Positions 55,216-63,165 of a stretch of 64,000 nucleotides of DNA are shown here, piece after piece; positions within the stretch are counted from its first letter, which is position 1; the number at the start of each line of letters is the position of its first letter. This stretch comes from Devosia oryzisoli. GTDB lineage: Bacteria > Pseudomonadota > Alphaproteobacteria > Rhizobiales > Devosiaceae. The stretch spans positions 310,001 through 374,000 of the forward strand of contig NZ_JACYFU010000003.1 in assembly GCF_014837245.1 (NCBI RefSeq), read 5' to 3'. Below the pieces are notes generated by a model. It was given only the letters and a program-made list of their open reading frames with translations, was not told the DNA's origin and did not search any database. Made by a program: the position numbers and the translations under genes.

Positions 55216-56376
55216 TCAGGCGGCGAGATCGGCCACCACGGCATCGAGGACGGGAAAGCCCTTTTCTGTCACACGGATATTGCCGTTGGGAAGGGTTTCG
55301 ACGAACCCATAGCCCTTGAGCGTCTCGATCTGCTTTTCCGCAATGCCGCGGCCCGAGATCGACATGAACCGCGTAGGCGAAATGCCTTCCTTGAGCCGCA
55401 GGCCCATGACCAGGAATTCGTCGCCCTGTTCTTCCCAGGTGAGCAGGTCGTCCGTCGTCATGCCATGGCCGAACTCGTTGACCAGCTTGAGCCACTCGAA
55501 CGGCAGTTTTTCGGTCGCGGTCGCATGACGCTGATGGTTGACCATGAGCCGTCCGTGCGCCCCCGGGCCGATGCCCGCATATTCGCCGTAGCGCCAGTAG
55601 AGCATGTTGTGCCGCGATTCCTGGCCGGGCACCGCGTGATTGGAAATCTCGTAGGCCGGCATGCCGGCCTCCCGGGTCAGGTCCTGCGTCAGCTCATAGA
55701 AATCGGCGGCCAGATCTTCGTCCGGCATCTTGAGCTTGCCGGCGTTGAAGAGGTCGTAATAGCGCGTGCCGTGCTCGATGGTCAGCTGGTAGAGGCTGAT
55801 GTGCCCGCGCGCCAGCCAGAGCGCTTCCTTGAGCTCGTCTTCCCAGTCTTCCAACGTCTGCTTGGGCCGCGCGTAGATCAGGTCGAATGAGCTGCGCTCG
55901 AAGATCGATTGCGCGATGCGCACGGCCGCTACGGCTTCCTCCACCGTGTGGCGACGCCCCAGCTCGGCCAGCGGCCCGGGGCGCAGCGACTGGACGCCGA
56001 GCGAAACGCGATTGACCCCGGCAGTTCGGAACCCGCGGAAGCGATCAACTTCGACACTTGTCGGGTTGGCTTCGAGCGTGATTTCGGCCCGCGAATCGAT
56101 CTGCCAGGCGCCGGCGATGGCATCGAGGATGGTGCCCACCGCCTTGGTGGACATCAGCGACGGCGTGCCGCCCCCGAAGAAGATGGATTGCACAAGCCGC
56201 CCGGGCGACAGGCGCGCCACGTGCGCGATCTCCTTTAGGTAGCCCTCAACGAAAGCGTCCTCGTCGAGAGCGCCCCGGTGGACATGAGAATTGAAATCGC
56301 AATAAGGACATTTGGACGCGCAGAACGGCCAATGCACATAGACGCCGAACAGGTCGTTGGCGTCAGGCCCGCTCAA
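55216..56376 (-). CDS. hemW: Heme chaperone HemW (coproporphyrinogen III oxidase-like radical SAM)
   Basis: HemW binds heme and delivers it to respiratory enzymes; it was once annotated as oxygen-independent coproporphyrinogen oxidase. The 386-residue product has the radical-SAM motif [12 protein letters not shown] with Cys19, 23, 26, [30 protein letters not shown], and [21 protein letters not shown] at 56376, with GGAG seven bases upstream, is the likely start; it is 14 bases inside rdgB. The frame extends upstream without similarity. Confidence 0.92.
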   Translation of the reverse strand: MSGPDANDLFGVYVHWPFCASKCPYCDFNSHVHRGALDEDAFVEGYLKEIAHVARLSPGRLVQSIFFGGGTPSLMSTKAVGTILDAIAGAWQIDSRAEITLEANPTSVEVDRFRGFRTAGVNRVSLGVQSLRPGPLAELGRRHTVEEAVAAVRIAQSIFERSSFDLIYARPKQTLEDWEDELKEALWLARGHISLYQLTIEHGTRYYDLFNAGKLKMPDEDLAADFYELTQDLTREAGMPAYEISNHAVPGQESRHNMLYWRYGEYAGIGPGAHGRLMVNHQRHATATEKLPFEWLKLVNEFGHGMTTDDLLTWEEQGDEFLVMGLRLKEGISPTRFMSISGRGIAEKQIETLKGYGFVETLPNGNIRVTEKGFPVLDAVVADLAA

Positions 56377-57010
56377 TCTGGTTCTCCACGAATTGGGCAA
56401 AGGCGCGCGCCCGGTGGCTGAGACCGGACTGGCCGGGAGCCCAGGAATGCTTGGTTTCGGCCGCCATTTCGCCGAAAGTGATGTCGTAGCCATCGGGCAT
56501 GAACATGGGATCATAGCCGTGCCCCTGGTCGCCGCGCGGAGGCCAGACCAGGGTGCCGTCACATCGCCCGACGTAAAGCACGTCGCGGCCATCGGGGTGG
56601 GCAAGGCACAGGGTAGCGTTGAAGCTGGCGCGGCGCTGTCCCGGGGAGCTGGCGCCGGCCGCCTGAAGGGCGTCCTCCACTCGTTTCATAGCGCGATTGA
56701 AGTCGCGGGGCACTCCCGCCCAATCGGCAGTATAGACGCCGGGGTCGCCGCCCAAGGCATCCACGCAGAGCCCCGAATCGTCGGAAAGTGCTAGCAGACT
56801 GCTCCCCTTGGCGGCAGCATGCGCCTTCAGGCGGGCATTTTCCGTGAACGTCGTGCCGGTTTCCTCCGGCTCCGGCAGGCCCAGTTCGCCCGCCGACACC
56901 AGCTCGATGCCGAACGGCGCGAACAGCTCACGGAATTCGCGCAGCTTGCCCGCGTTGTGCGTCGCGATCACCAGACGGTCGCCGGGGCGCAGGCGCGGAA
57001 TGTCGCTCAT
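56363..57010 (-). CDS. rdgB: Non-canonical purine NTP pyrophosphatase (RdgB/HAM1)
   Basis: RdgB removes dITP and XTP from the nucleotide pool. The 215-residue product has [25 protein letters not shown] (substrate loop), [42 protein letters not shown] (metal site) and [34 protein letters not shown]. The ATG at 57010 overlaps the previous small ORF by four bases. It is in the rph-rdgB-hemW operon. Confidence 0.96.
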   Translation of the reverse strand: MSDIPRLRPGDRLVIATHNAGKLREFRELFAPFGIELVSAGELGLPEPEETGTTFTENARLKAHAAAKGSSLLALSDDSGLCVDALGGDPGVYTADWAGVPRDFNRAMKRVEDALQAAGASSPGQRRASFNATLCLAHPDGRDVLYVGRCDGTLVWPPRGDQGHGYDPMFMPDGYDITFGEMAAETKHSWAPGQSGLSHRARAFAQFVENQIERA

Positions 57011-57207
57011 TTGCCGGTGCCCTGCAGGGCCCGCTGGATGTCGTTCCAGATGGCGCAGTTCTTTTGCTGGAAGCCACCCTGGTCGAGATCGCCGCTGTCC
57101 TCCGTGCGGCCGAGCGCGAGAGGCGCCTCGCCACCCTTGCCGCCCTCGGCGGGCAGCTGGCGCAGCGCGGCCGGGGAGAGCGATTTCTTTGCGAGCCAAC
57201 CGATCAT
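57007..57207 (-). CDS. Small ORF of unknown function between rph and rdgB
   Basis: The 66-residue product [22 protein letters not shown] has no signal peptide and no family I recognise. Its ATG at 57207 overlaps the rph stop by four bases (ATGA) and its stop overlaps the rdgB start by four (ATGA), the pattern of translational coupling. Composition is Gly/Gln-rich with one Cys and two Trp. A spurious ORF is possible, but two exact four-base overlaps in a row favour a real gene. Confidence 0.55.
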   Translation of the reverse strand: MIGWLAKKSLSPAALRQLPAEGGKGGEAPLALGRTEDSGDLDQGGFQQKNCAIWNDIQRALQGTGK

Positions 57208-57920
57208 GAAAGAAGCGCCGTCTGTTGCAATTGCGTCAATTCGGCAATGCCGTTCTGGGCCAGGCCCATCAGGGCCTCGAGTTCGGCCCTGTCAAAGGGT
57301 GCGCCTTCTGCCGTTCCCTGGATTTCCACGAACTTACCAGAACCGGTCATGACGAAATTGGCGTCGGTATGAGCTTCGACATCCTCGAGATAGTCGAGAT
57401 CGCAGACCGCGGTACCGCGATAGATGCCGCAGGAGATGGCGGCGACGCTGTCCTTGAGCGGCTTGCCGCGGGTGAGCTGTCGCGTTTCCATCCATTCGAT
57501 GGCATCAGCCAGCGCCACATAGGCGCCGGTGATCGACGCCGTGCGGGTGCCGCCATCGGCTTCCAGCACATCGCAATCAAGCGTCACCTGCACTTCGCCC
57601 AAGGCTTCGAGATCGACCACGGCACGCAATGAGCGCCCGATGAGACGCTGGATTTCCTGGGTCCGGCCGGACTGCTTGCCGGCCGTGGCCTCGCGACGGG
57701 TGCGCGACCCGGTGGCGCGCGGCAGCATGCCGTATTCGGCAGTGACCCAGCCCTGGCCCTTCCCGCGCAACCAGCCGGGCAGGCTGGTTTCGACGGAGGC
57801 CGTGCAGAGAACCTTTGTGTTGCCGAAAGAGACGAGGCAGGAGCCTTCTGCCTTCATGGCCACATTGCGCTCGATGGTCACCGCCCGCATTTGTTCGGGG
57901 GTGCGTCCGGAAGGCCGCAT
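57204..57920 (-). CDS. rph: Ribonuclease PH
   Basis: RNase PH trims tRNA 3' ends by phosphorolysis. The 238-residue product starts [44 protein letters not shown] and has [68 protein letters not shown], and [36 protein letters not shown]. The ATG at 57920 fits; a TTG six bases upstream is open. It is divergent from hrcA and starts the rdgB-hemW operon. Confidence 0.96.
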   Translation of the reverse strand: MRPSGRTPEQMRAVTIERNVAMKAEGSCLVSFGNTKVLCTASVETSLPGWLRGKGQGWVTAEYGMLPRATGSRTRREATAGKQSGRTQEIQRLIGRSLRAVVDLEALGEVQVTLDCDVLEADGGTRTASITGAYVALADAIEWMETRQLTRGKPLKDSVAAISCGIYRGTAVCDLDYLEDVEAHTDANFVMTGSGKFVEIQGTAEGAPFDRAELEALMGLAQNGIAELTQLQQTALLS

Positions 57921-57960
57921 GGGCAAGTCACCTTTGCTCTGGTCGTCGGATAGGCCGGAT

Positions 57961-57975
57961 TTAACCGCCTCTTAA
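57961..57975. promoter_or_regulatory. CtrA-type box between rph and hrcA
   Basis: TTAA-CCGCCTC-TTAA is a perfect TTAA-N7-TTAA, followed by CC as in TTAAC. It lies about 40 bases upstream of rph and 100 bases upstream of hrcA. The box is seen; regulation by CtrA is inferred. Confidence 0.5.
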
Positions 57976-58076
57976 CCCTCATCGCGCCGCGCCACAAGCG
58001 CCGGGTGCTTGGCGCATGGCAACAATACCCTTAAATGGGGGCAGAGGGTTAAAGCGGACGATTTGAATCAAGCACC

Positions 58077-59165
58077 ATGGCCACGACGCCCGATACCTTT
58101 CTCTCCGCCCTGAACGACCGCAGCCAGGAAATCTTCCGGCGCCTCGTGGAGCGCTATCTCGATACCGGAATGCCCGTGGGCTCGCGCGACCTCAGCCGCC
58201 TGATCCAGCTCGAACTGTCGCCCGCCTCCGTGCGCAACGTCATGGCGGACCTCGAGGATCTGGGCCTCATCGCTGCACCCCACACCTCGGCGGGCCGCGC
58301 CCCGACACAGCAGGGCCTGCGCTTTTTCGTCGATACGATGCTCGAGACCGGTGCGGTCGACCAGAGCGAGCGCAAGCGGATTGCGCGGCACATGGAGGGC
58401 ACGGCCGGGCAGGGGCGCATCGAGGATGTGCTCAGCGAAGCCAGCTCGCTGCTTTCCGGCCTCAGCCACGGCGCGGGACTTGTCATTGCCACAAAGGCCG
58501 ACATGGTGCTCAAGCACATCGAGTTCGTGCGGCTCGACGCCACGCGCGCCATGGCCATCCTCGTGGGCGAAGACGGGCAGGTGGAAAACCGCATCATGGA
58601 CCTGCCGCCCGGTTTCACGGCGAGCGCGTTGCAGCAGGCCAGCAACTACCTCGCCAATTATGTGGTGGGCCGCACGCTGGCCGAGGCGCGGCAGGTGCTC
58701 GATGCGCAGCGCGCCGAGCAGCGAGCCGAGCTCGATGAATTGACGCAGAAGCTGGTGGATGCCGGAATTGCCACGCTGGTTCGGCAGAGCCCGACCGCCG
58801 AACCGACCGTTATCGTGCGCGGACGCTCCAACCTCATCAATGAGAGCATGGCGAGCGATGAACTGGTGCGCATGCGCCAACTGTTCGACGCGCTGGAAAG
58901 CAAGGACGGGCTGCTCGAGCTTCTGGGCGACACCGAGATGGCACAGGGCGTACGCATCTTCATCGGCTCGGAAAACAAACTGTTTTCGCTTTCCGGCTCC
59001 TCGGTGATCCTCTCCCCCTACAAGGATGCCAACGAGCGGATCGTCGGCGTCCTTGGCGTGATCGGCCCGACCCGGCTCAACTACGCCCGTATCGTGCCGG
59101 TGGTGGATTATACCGCGCATGTGATTTCGGCCATGATGGCCCGGCAGCGGCGCGGGAGCACTTGA
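58077..59165 (+). CDS. hrcA: Heat-inducible transcription repressor HrcA
   Basis: HrcA represses groESL and similar heat-shock genes by binding CIRCE. The 362-residue product has the winged-helix N-terminus (FRRLVERYLDTGMPVGSRDLSRLIQLELSPASVRNVMADLEDLGLIAAPHTSAGRAPTQQGLRFFVDTML), and C-terminal AMAILVGEDGQVENRIMDLP, IFIGSENKLFSLSGSSVILSPYK and GVLGVIGPTRLNYARIVPVVDYTA. I find no CIRCE palindrome in its own leader. It is divergent from rph, and grpE follows in 65 bases. Confidence 0.95.
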   Translation: MATTPDTFLSALNDRSQEIFRRLVERYLDTGMPVGSRDLSRLIQLELSPASVRNVMADLEDLGLIAAPHTSAGRAPTQQGLRFFVDTMLETGAVDQSERKRIARHMEGTAGQGRIEDVLSEASSLLSGLSHGAGLVIATKADMVLKHIEFVRLDATRAMAILVGEDGQVENRIMDLPPGFTASALQQASNYLANYVVGRTLAEARQVLDAQRAEQRAELDELTQKLVDAGIATLVRQSPTAEPTVIVRGRSNLINESMASDELVRMRQLFDALESKDGLLELLGDTEMAQGVRIFIGSENKLFSLSGSSVILSPYKDANERIVGVLGVIGPTRLNYARIVPVVDYTAHVISAMMARQRRGST

Positions 59166-59230
59166 ACTGACCGCCGCATTGGCCGATATGCGGGGCAGAA
59201 TTCTTTCAACATCACACGGATGAAGACCAC

Positions 59231-59827
59231 ATGAGCGACGAAAACGCCGCCCAGGGCGAAACGCCGGAAGTCGAAACCCCGGAAACCGAGACGCCCGAAG
59301 TCGACCCCGCGGAAGCCCTGCGTACCGAAAATGCCGAGCTCAAGGATCGCGTCCTGCGCACGGTCGCGGAGATGGAAAACCTGCGCAAGCGCACCGAGCG
59401 CGACGTGGCCGATACCCGCTCCTACGCCATTGCCGGCTTTGCCCGCGACATGCTGAGCGCCACCGACGCGCTGAGCCGCGCGCTGATGGTGATCCCCGCC
59501 GAGACGCGCGAAGGCGCCGACGGGTCGCTCAAGAGCCTGATCGAAGGCATCGAGCTGGCCGAGCGCGAGATGCAGCGCCTCCTCGCCAAGCACGGCGTCA
59601 AGCCGATCGAGGCGGCGGGGCAGAAGTTCGACCCCCACAAGCACCAGGCCATGTTCGAGGTGCCGAACCCGAACGTGCCCGAAGGCACCGTGGTGCAGGT
59701 GGTGCAGGAAGGCTTTGCCATCGGCGAGCGCGTGCTACGCCCCGCCATGGTCGGCGTCGCCAAGGGCGGCGCGGCTGCGCCGGCCCCGACAGGGGAAGGC
59801 GAAGAAGGCGTCGACAAGAGCGCCTGA
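59231..59827 (+). CDS. grpE: Nucleotide exchange factor GrpE
   Basis: GrpE releases ADP from DnaK. The 198-residue product has an acidic disordered N-terminus (about 1-35, [20 protein letters not shown]), the long helical coiled coil ([46 protein letters not shown]), and the C-terminal beta domain ([59 protein letters not shown]). It follows hrcA. dnaK is more than 3 kb away, separated by pncA, pabBC and a small gene. Confidence 0.95.
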   Translation: MSDENAAQGETPEVETPETETPEVDPAEALRTENAELKDRVLRTVAEMENLRKRTERDVADTRSYAIAGFARDMLSATDALSRALMVIPAETREGADGSLKSLIEGIELAEREMQRLLAKHGVKPIEAAGQKFDPHKHQAMFEVPNPNVPEGTVVQVVQEGFAIGERVLRPAMVGVAKGGAAAPAPTGEGEEGVDKSA

Positions 59828-59851
59828 TCTTTGGTTTTTCGGGTTTGAAAG

Positions 59852-59880
59852 AGGGCGCTCATCGGGGCGCCCTTTTTGTT
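59852..59880 (+). terminator. Intrinsic terminator after grpE
   Basis: AGGGCGC (59852-59858) and GCGCCCT (59867-59873) form a 7-base stem followed by TTTTGTTT. It lies about 25 bases after the grpE stop. Confidence 0.8.
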
Positions 59881-59910
59881 TCAGGCGGACTTCCAACGCC
59901 CTGGATGCGG

Positions 59911-59998
59911 CTCCCTCCCCTTGACGGGGGGGCGGGGTGGGGTGCGTAGCGGCCACTGCTTTTGATCCCCCACCCAAGCTCTGCTAGGAGGAGGGAGA
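59911..59998. repeat. GC-rich palindromic intergenic repeat, copy 2
   Basis: CTCCCTCCCC at the left and GGAGGAGGGAG at the right bracket an inner GGGTGGGG / CCCCCACCC pairing. It is related to the copy at 35712-35813 and lies between grpE and pncA. Confidence 0.65.
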
Positions 59999-60024
59999 GC
60001 AGGCACCGAAGCCTTCGTCCGTGA

Positions 60025-60657
60025 TTAGCCCAGAATCTCGCGGCTCATCACCCGCTGTACCCCCGCATCTTCCAGATCCGCCCAGGCCTTTTCCAGCGAC
60101 CCATTGGAATCGATGGCGCGCGTCGCATCCTCGATCACCGTCACGTCGAAGCCGCCGGCGGCCCCGTCCAGCGCCGTCCAGGCAACGCAGAAATCGGTGG
60201 CGAGGCCGACGACGAAGAGCCGACCGACATCGCGCTCGTTGAGGTAGCCGGCAAGGCCGGTCAGCGTCTGGCGATCGGCTTCCTGGAAGCCGGAGTAGCT
60301 GTCGATGGCCCGGTTGTAGCCCTTGCGGATGATCAGCTGCGCATGCGGAACATCAAGATCGTTCGAAATCTCCGCGCCGTGGCTCTGCCAGACGCAATGG
60401 TCGGGCCAGAGCACCTGCGTGCCGTAGTCGAGTTCGACCATCTCGAAAGGCGCCTTGCCGGCGTGCTGGCTGGCAAAGGAAATGTGATCGGCCGGGTGCC
60501 AGTCCTGCGTCAGGACGACATTGGCAAACTTTTTCGCCAGCGCATTGATCAGCGGCACGATCTCGTCGCCTCCGGCCACGGCAAGGCTTCCTCCGGGCAG
60601 AAAATCGTACTGCACGTCCACCACCACGAGAACGTCTTCGGGCGCGATTTCAATCAT
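60025..60657 (-). CDS. pncA: Nicotinamidase
   Basis: PncA deamidates nicotinamide to nicotinate in NAD salvage. The 210-residue isochorismatase-fold enzyme has DVQYDF with catalytic Asp14, TQDWHPADHISF (metal His), the catalytic Lys in LIIRKGYN and the nucleophile in ATDFCVAW at Cys157. The ATG at 60657 overlaps the end of the pabBC gene by eight bases. Confidence 0.94.
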   Translation of the reverse strand: MIEIAPEDVLVVVDVQYDFLPGGSLAVAGGDEIVPLINALAKKFANVVLTQDWHPADHISFASQHAGKAPFEMVELDYGTQVLWPDHCVWQSHGAEISNDLDVPHAQLIIRKGYNRAIDSYSGFQEADRQTLTGLAGYLNERDVGRLFVVGLATDFCVAWTALDGAAGGFDVTVIEDATRAIDSNGSLEKAWADLEDAGVQRVMSREILG

Positions 60658-62425
60658 GATCGGTCCTTATCCATTCGGCGCGGATGAGGCCGCGCACGGA
60701 ATTGCCCAGCCAGATTGCCTCGGCCTGGGAAAGATCGGCAAGGGTCAGCACCCGCTCTTCTGCCTTGCCTTCATCGAGAAGCTGGGCGCGCAATGTCCCG
60801 GGAAGCAGCCCTGAAGCCGGCGGCGGCGTCAACAGGCGACCCTCGCGCTCAAGAAAAACAGAAGTGATCGAACCTTCGGTCAACTCGTCCCGCTCATTGC
60901 GAAACACCACCTCGTCGACACCGAGCGCGGCATGGGCTCGCTGCCGCGGCTCGTCGTAGAAAGCGCGATTGGTGGTCTTGTGCGCGAGCCAAAGCGATTG
61001 CGAGTCCAGCCGCTCTGCAGCCAGAACAAAGCGGAAGATGTCTGGATTGGGCGGCAGGGGAACGGCCGTCACAGCGGGGCCGGCCGCCGCCAGCGTGAGG
61101 CGCACCCGCATGGGTTCTGTCCAATCGCTCGCAGCATCGGCCAGGAGCTTCGCAACCCCCGCACGGTCGACAGGCAGATCGAAATAGTCGGCTGAGGCCA
61201 CCAACCGGTCGAGATGACGCTCGAGCAAAACATATCCGCTCTCTGGATCCCATTTGAGCGTTTCGATCAGCGTGACGGGCGGCATCGGCCGGGACAGGAA
61301 CTGCATCTTGAGAAGGGCCTCGGCATATTCGTCTTCGCATCGGCTGTCAGCAACGATCCCCCCGCCGATGCCGATCTCGCCAGCACCGCCAGTTTCGATC
61401 ACCGCCGTGCGAATGGCGACATTGAAGCGGAAGTCGCCATTGGGCGCGAGAAATCCGATGGAGCCGGTATAGACGCCGCGGGGTTTCCGCTCGATGTCGT
61501 GGATGATCTGCATGGCGCGCAGTTTCGGTGCGCCGGTGATGGAGCCGCAGGGAAACAGATGCTGCATGGCCTGCGCAAATCCCAGCCCCGGCACGGCTTG
61601 GGCAACAATGCCGGAGGTCAGCGTGTGCAGCGTCGGAAAGGTCTCGACGGTAAAAAGATCGGTGACCTCCACCGAGCCGGTCCGGGCGACGCGGCCGAGG
61701 TCGTTGCGCAGAAGATCAACGATCATCAGGTTTTCGGCCCGGTTCTTGGGATCGGTGCGTAGCCGCTCCCTTGTCAGGCGGTCGTCCGCTGGAGAGGGTG
61801 ACCGGCGGGTTGTCCCCTTCATCGGTCGCGCCGACAGTCTCTCGCCAATCCGTTCGAGGAAAAGTTCAGGCGAGCGCGAGAGCACCCAATGGTCGCCGGC
61901 GTGGATGAAGGCGCCATGCGCGGCCGGTTGGCTGGCTGCCAATGTGCGATAGAGACCCGACGGCTCCCCATCGAGTCTGAAGCGCGCCTTGAAGGTGAGA
62001 TTGACCTGATAGGTATCGCCAGCCGCGATTAGGTCCTGCACCCTCTCGAACGCAGCGGCATAGCCATCTTCGTCAAGGGTGGGCACCAGATCTCTGACCG
62101 CGCCGGCCTCGGCCCCCAGCCACTGCTCCACCTCTGGCACTCCGAGGTGGCGGGGCGCGTCGTAGAGTCCAAGCCACAAGAGCGGCCTTGCCGATCGTTC
62201 GGGAAACAGGCCGGCGAGGCGTTCCTCGAAAAGATAGCCGAGTTCATAGGCCAGGTAGCCTGCAGCCCAAAGGCCGTCCTTCTGGGCAGTAGCCAGGCGG
62301 GCAAGACCCTGCCGGGCAGATGCGGCATCATGAGCGACAATAATGTCGTGCGGCTTCTCAAACAGCAGGCTTTGTGCGCCGGGCGAGCGGTTGTCATGGA
62401 GCAGCACTGTGCCGGGCGCGATCAT
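60650..62425 (-). CDS. Aminodeoxychorismate synthase component I fused to aminodeoxychorismate lyase
   Basis: The 591-residue product carries two activities of p-aminobenzoate (folate) synthesis. The N-terminal part (about 1-370) is PabB: LIAAGDTYQVNLTFKARF, PMKGTTRRSPSPADD, NRAENLMIVDLLRNDLGRVA, TSGIVAQAVP, GSITGAPKLRAMQIIHDIE, and IGIGGGIVADSRCEDEYAE. The C-terminal part (about 375-591) is a class IV PLP aminotransferase-fold lyase, PabC, with TLKWDPESGYVLLERHLDRLVASA, NERDELTEGSITSVFLERE and TPPPASGLLPGTLRAQLL. It should bind chorismate and glutamine-derived ammonia. pncA follows with an eight-base overlap. Confidence 0.93.
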   Translation of the reverse strand: MIAPGTVLLHDNRSPGAQSLLFEKPHDIIVAHDAASARQGLARLATAQKDGLWAAGYLAYELGYLFEERLAGLFPERSARPLLWLGLYDAPRHLGVPEVEQWLGAEAGAVRDLVPTLDEDGYAAAFERVQDLIAAGDTYQVNLTFKARFRLDGEPSGLYRTLAASQPAAHGAFIHAGDHWVLSRSPELFLERIGERLSARPMKGTTRRSPSPADDRLTRERLRTDPKNRAENLMIVDLLRNDLGRVARTGSVEVTDLFTVETFPTLHTLTSGIVAQAVPGLGFAQAMQHLFPCGSITGAPKLRAMQIIHDIERKPRGVYTGSIGFLAPNGDFRFNVAIRTAVIETGGAGEIGIGGGIVADSRCEDEYAEALLKMQFLSRPMPPVTLIETLKWDPESGYVLLERHLDRLVASADYFDLPVDRAGVAKLLADAASDWTEPMRVRLTLAAAGPAVTAVPLPPNPDIFRFVLAAERLDSQSLWLAHKTTNRAFYDEPRQRAHAALGVDEVVFRNERDELTEGSITSVFLEREGRLLTPPPASGLLPGTLRAQLLDEGKAEERVLTLADLSQAEAIWLGNSVRGLIRAEWIRTDHD

Positions 62426-62604
62426 GCCTCACCCATAGAAGTTGATGGCGCACGAGGGAAGGCGCCACTGGTGGGCATTTGGCCGCTCCCGGCTGTTGTA
62501 TCGGCATAAACGCTGCGCCAGAAAAGTCTCTTCCCTGCGCGCCCCGGCAATGGCATCACTCGCTGTAGCCGCCCGCGCCTTGCCGGCGGCCTGAGGACTC
62601 AATC

Positions 62605-62937
62605 ATGAAACGCACATTCCTGGGCGGCCTGGCCGCCCTGGCGCTTGTGGCGGGAAGTTTTCCCGCCCTGGCGGAAACCGTGGAATTCACGGTGATCAAC
62701 GACTCTTCGCGCGCGCTGCACTACTTCTACACAACGCCGGCCAACGAGGACAGCTGGGGCGACGACCTGCTCGGCGACGAAGGAACGCTCGAGGCCGGGT
62801 ATCAGGCCACGGCCACCATTGGCGACGGCTCGGACCAGTGCGTCTACGACTTCAAGTTCGTGATGGAAGACGGCAGCGAGCTGGTGGAACCGGCCGTCGA
62901 TATCTGCACGCTCGACAGTTACACCATTACCGACTGA
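62605..62937 (+). CDS. Small secreted protein of unknown function, with two Cys
   Basis: The 110-residue product has a signal peptide (MKRTFLGGLAALALVAGSFPALAE) and a mature part of about 86 residues, FTVINDSSRALHYFYTTPANEDSWGDDLLGD, DQCVYDFKFVMEDGSELVEPAVDICTLDSYTIT, with two Cys likely to form a disulfide. Related short secreted proteins occur in many alphaproteobacteria (some misannotated as argininosuccinate lyase). The function is unknown. The ATG at 62605 fits the signal peptide. It sits between divergent pabBC and dnaK. Confidence 0.75.
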   Translation: MKRTFLGGLAALALVAGSFPALAETVEFTVINDSSRALHYFYTTPANEDSWGDDLLGDEGTLEAGYQATATIGDGSDQCVYDFKFVMEDGSELVEPAVDICTLDSYTITD

Positions 62938-63009
62938 TTTGCGTTGCGCCGCCTGCTCCTGCGGGCGGCGCCTCCGGCGCCCTGGCAGACAAATCTGCCG
63001 CTTTGTGCG

Positions 63010-63038
63010 CTTGAAGCCCTTGAGGCACCCCCCTATAT
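63010..63038 (+). promoter_or_regulatory. RpoH (sigma-32) heat-shock promoter before dnaK
   Basis: CTTGAAG (63010-63016), a 13-base spacer and CCCCTATAT (63030-63038) match the alphaproteobacterial heat-shock consensus CTTGAA and CCCCATnT closely. It lies about 128 bases upstream of the dnaK ATG, leaving a long 5' leader. Confidence 0.75.
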
Positions 63039-63165
63039 ACCGCTCGAAGCCCAGCGATGGGCCCCCAAATCCAAACTACGAGGGACCCGGCCTCGAAAGA
63101 GGCCATGAGGCTGCTTTCATTGAGAGGGCTTCAAGAGCGGGTTCGCTGAAAGAGAGGCTAGAGTT

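Noticed and set aside
57927..58076. CIRCE element upstream of hrcA
   Set aside because: No TTAGCACTC-N9-GAGTGCTAA match in the intergenic region; only the TTAA-N7-TTAA box and scattered TTAA words.
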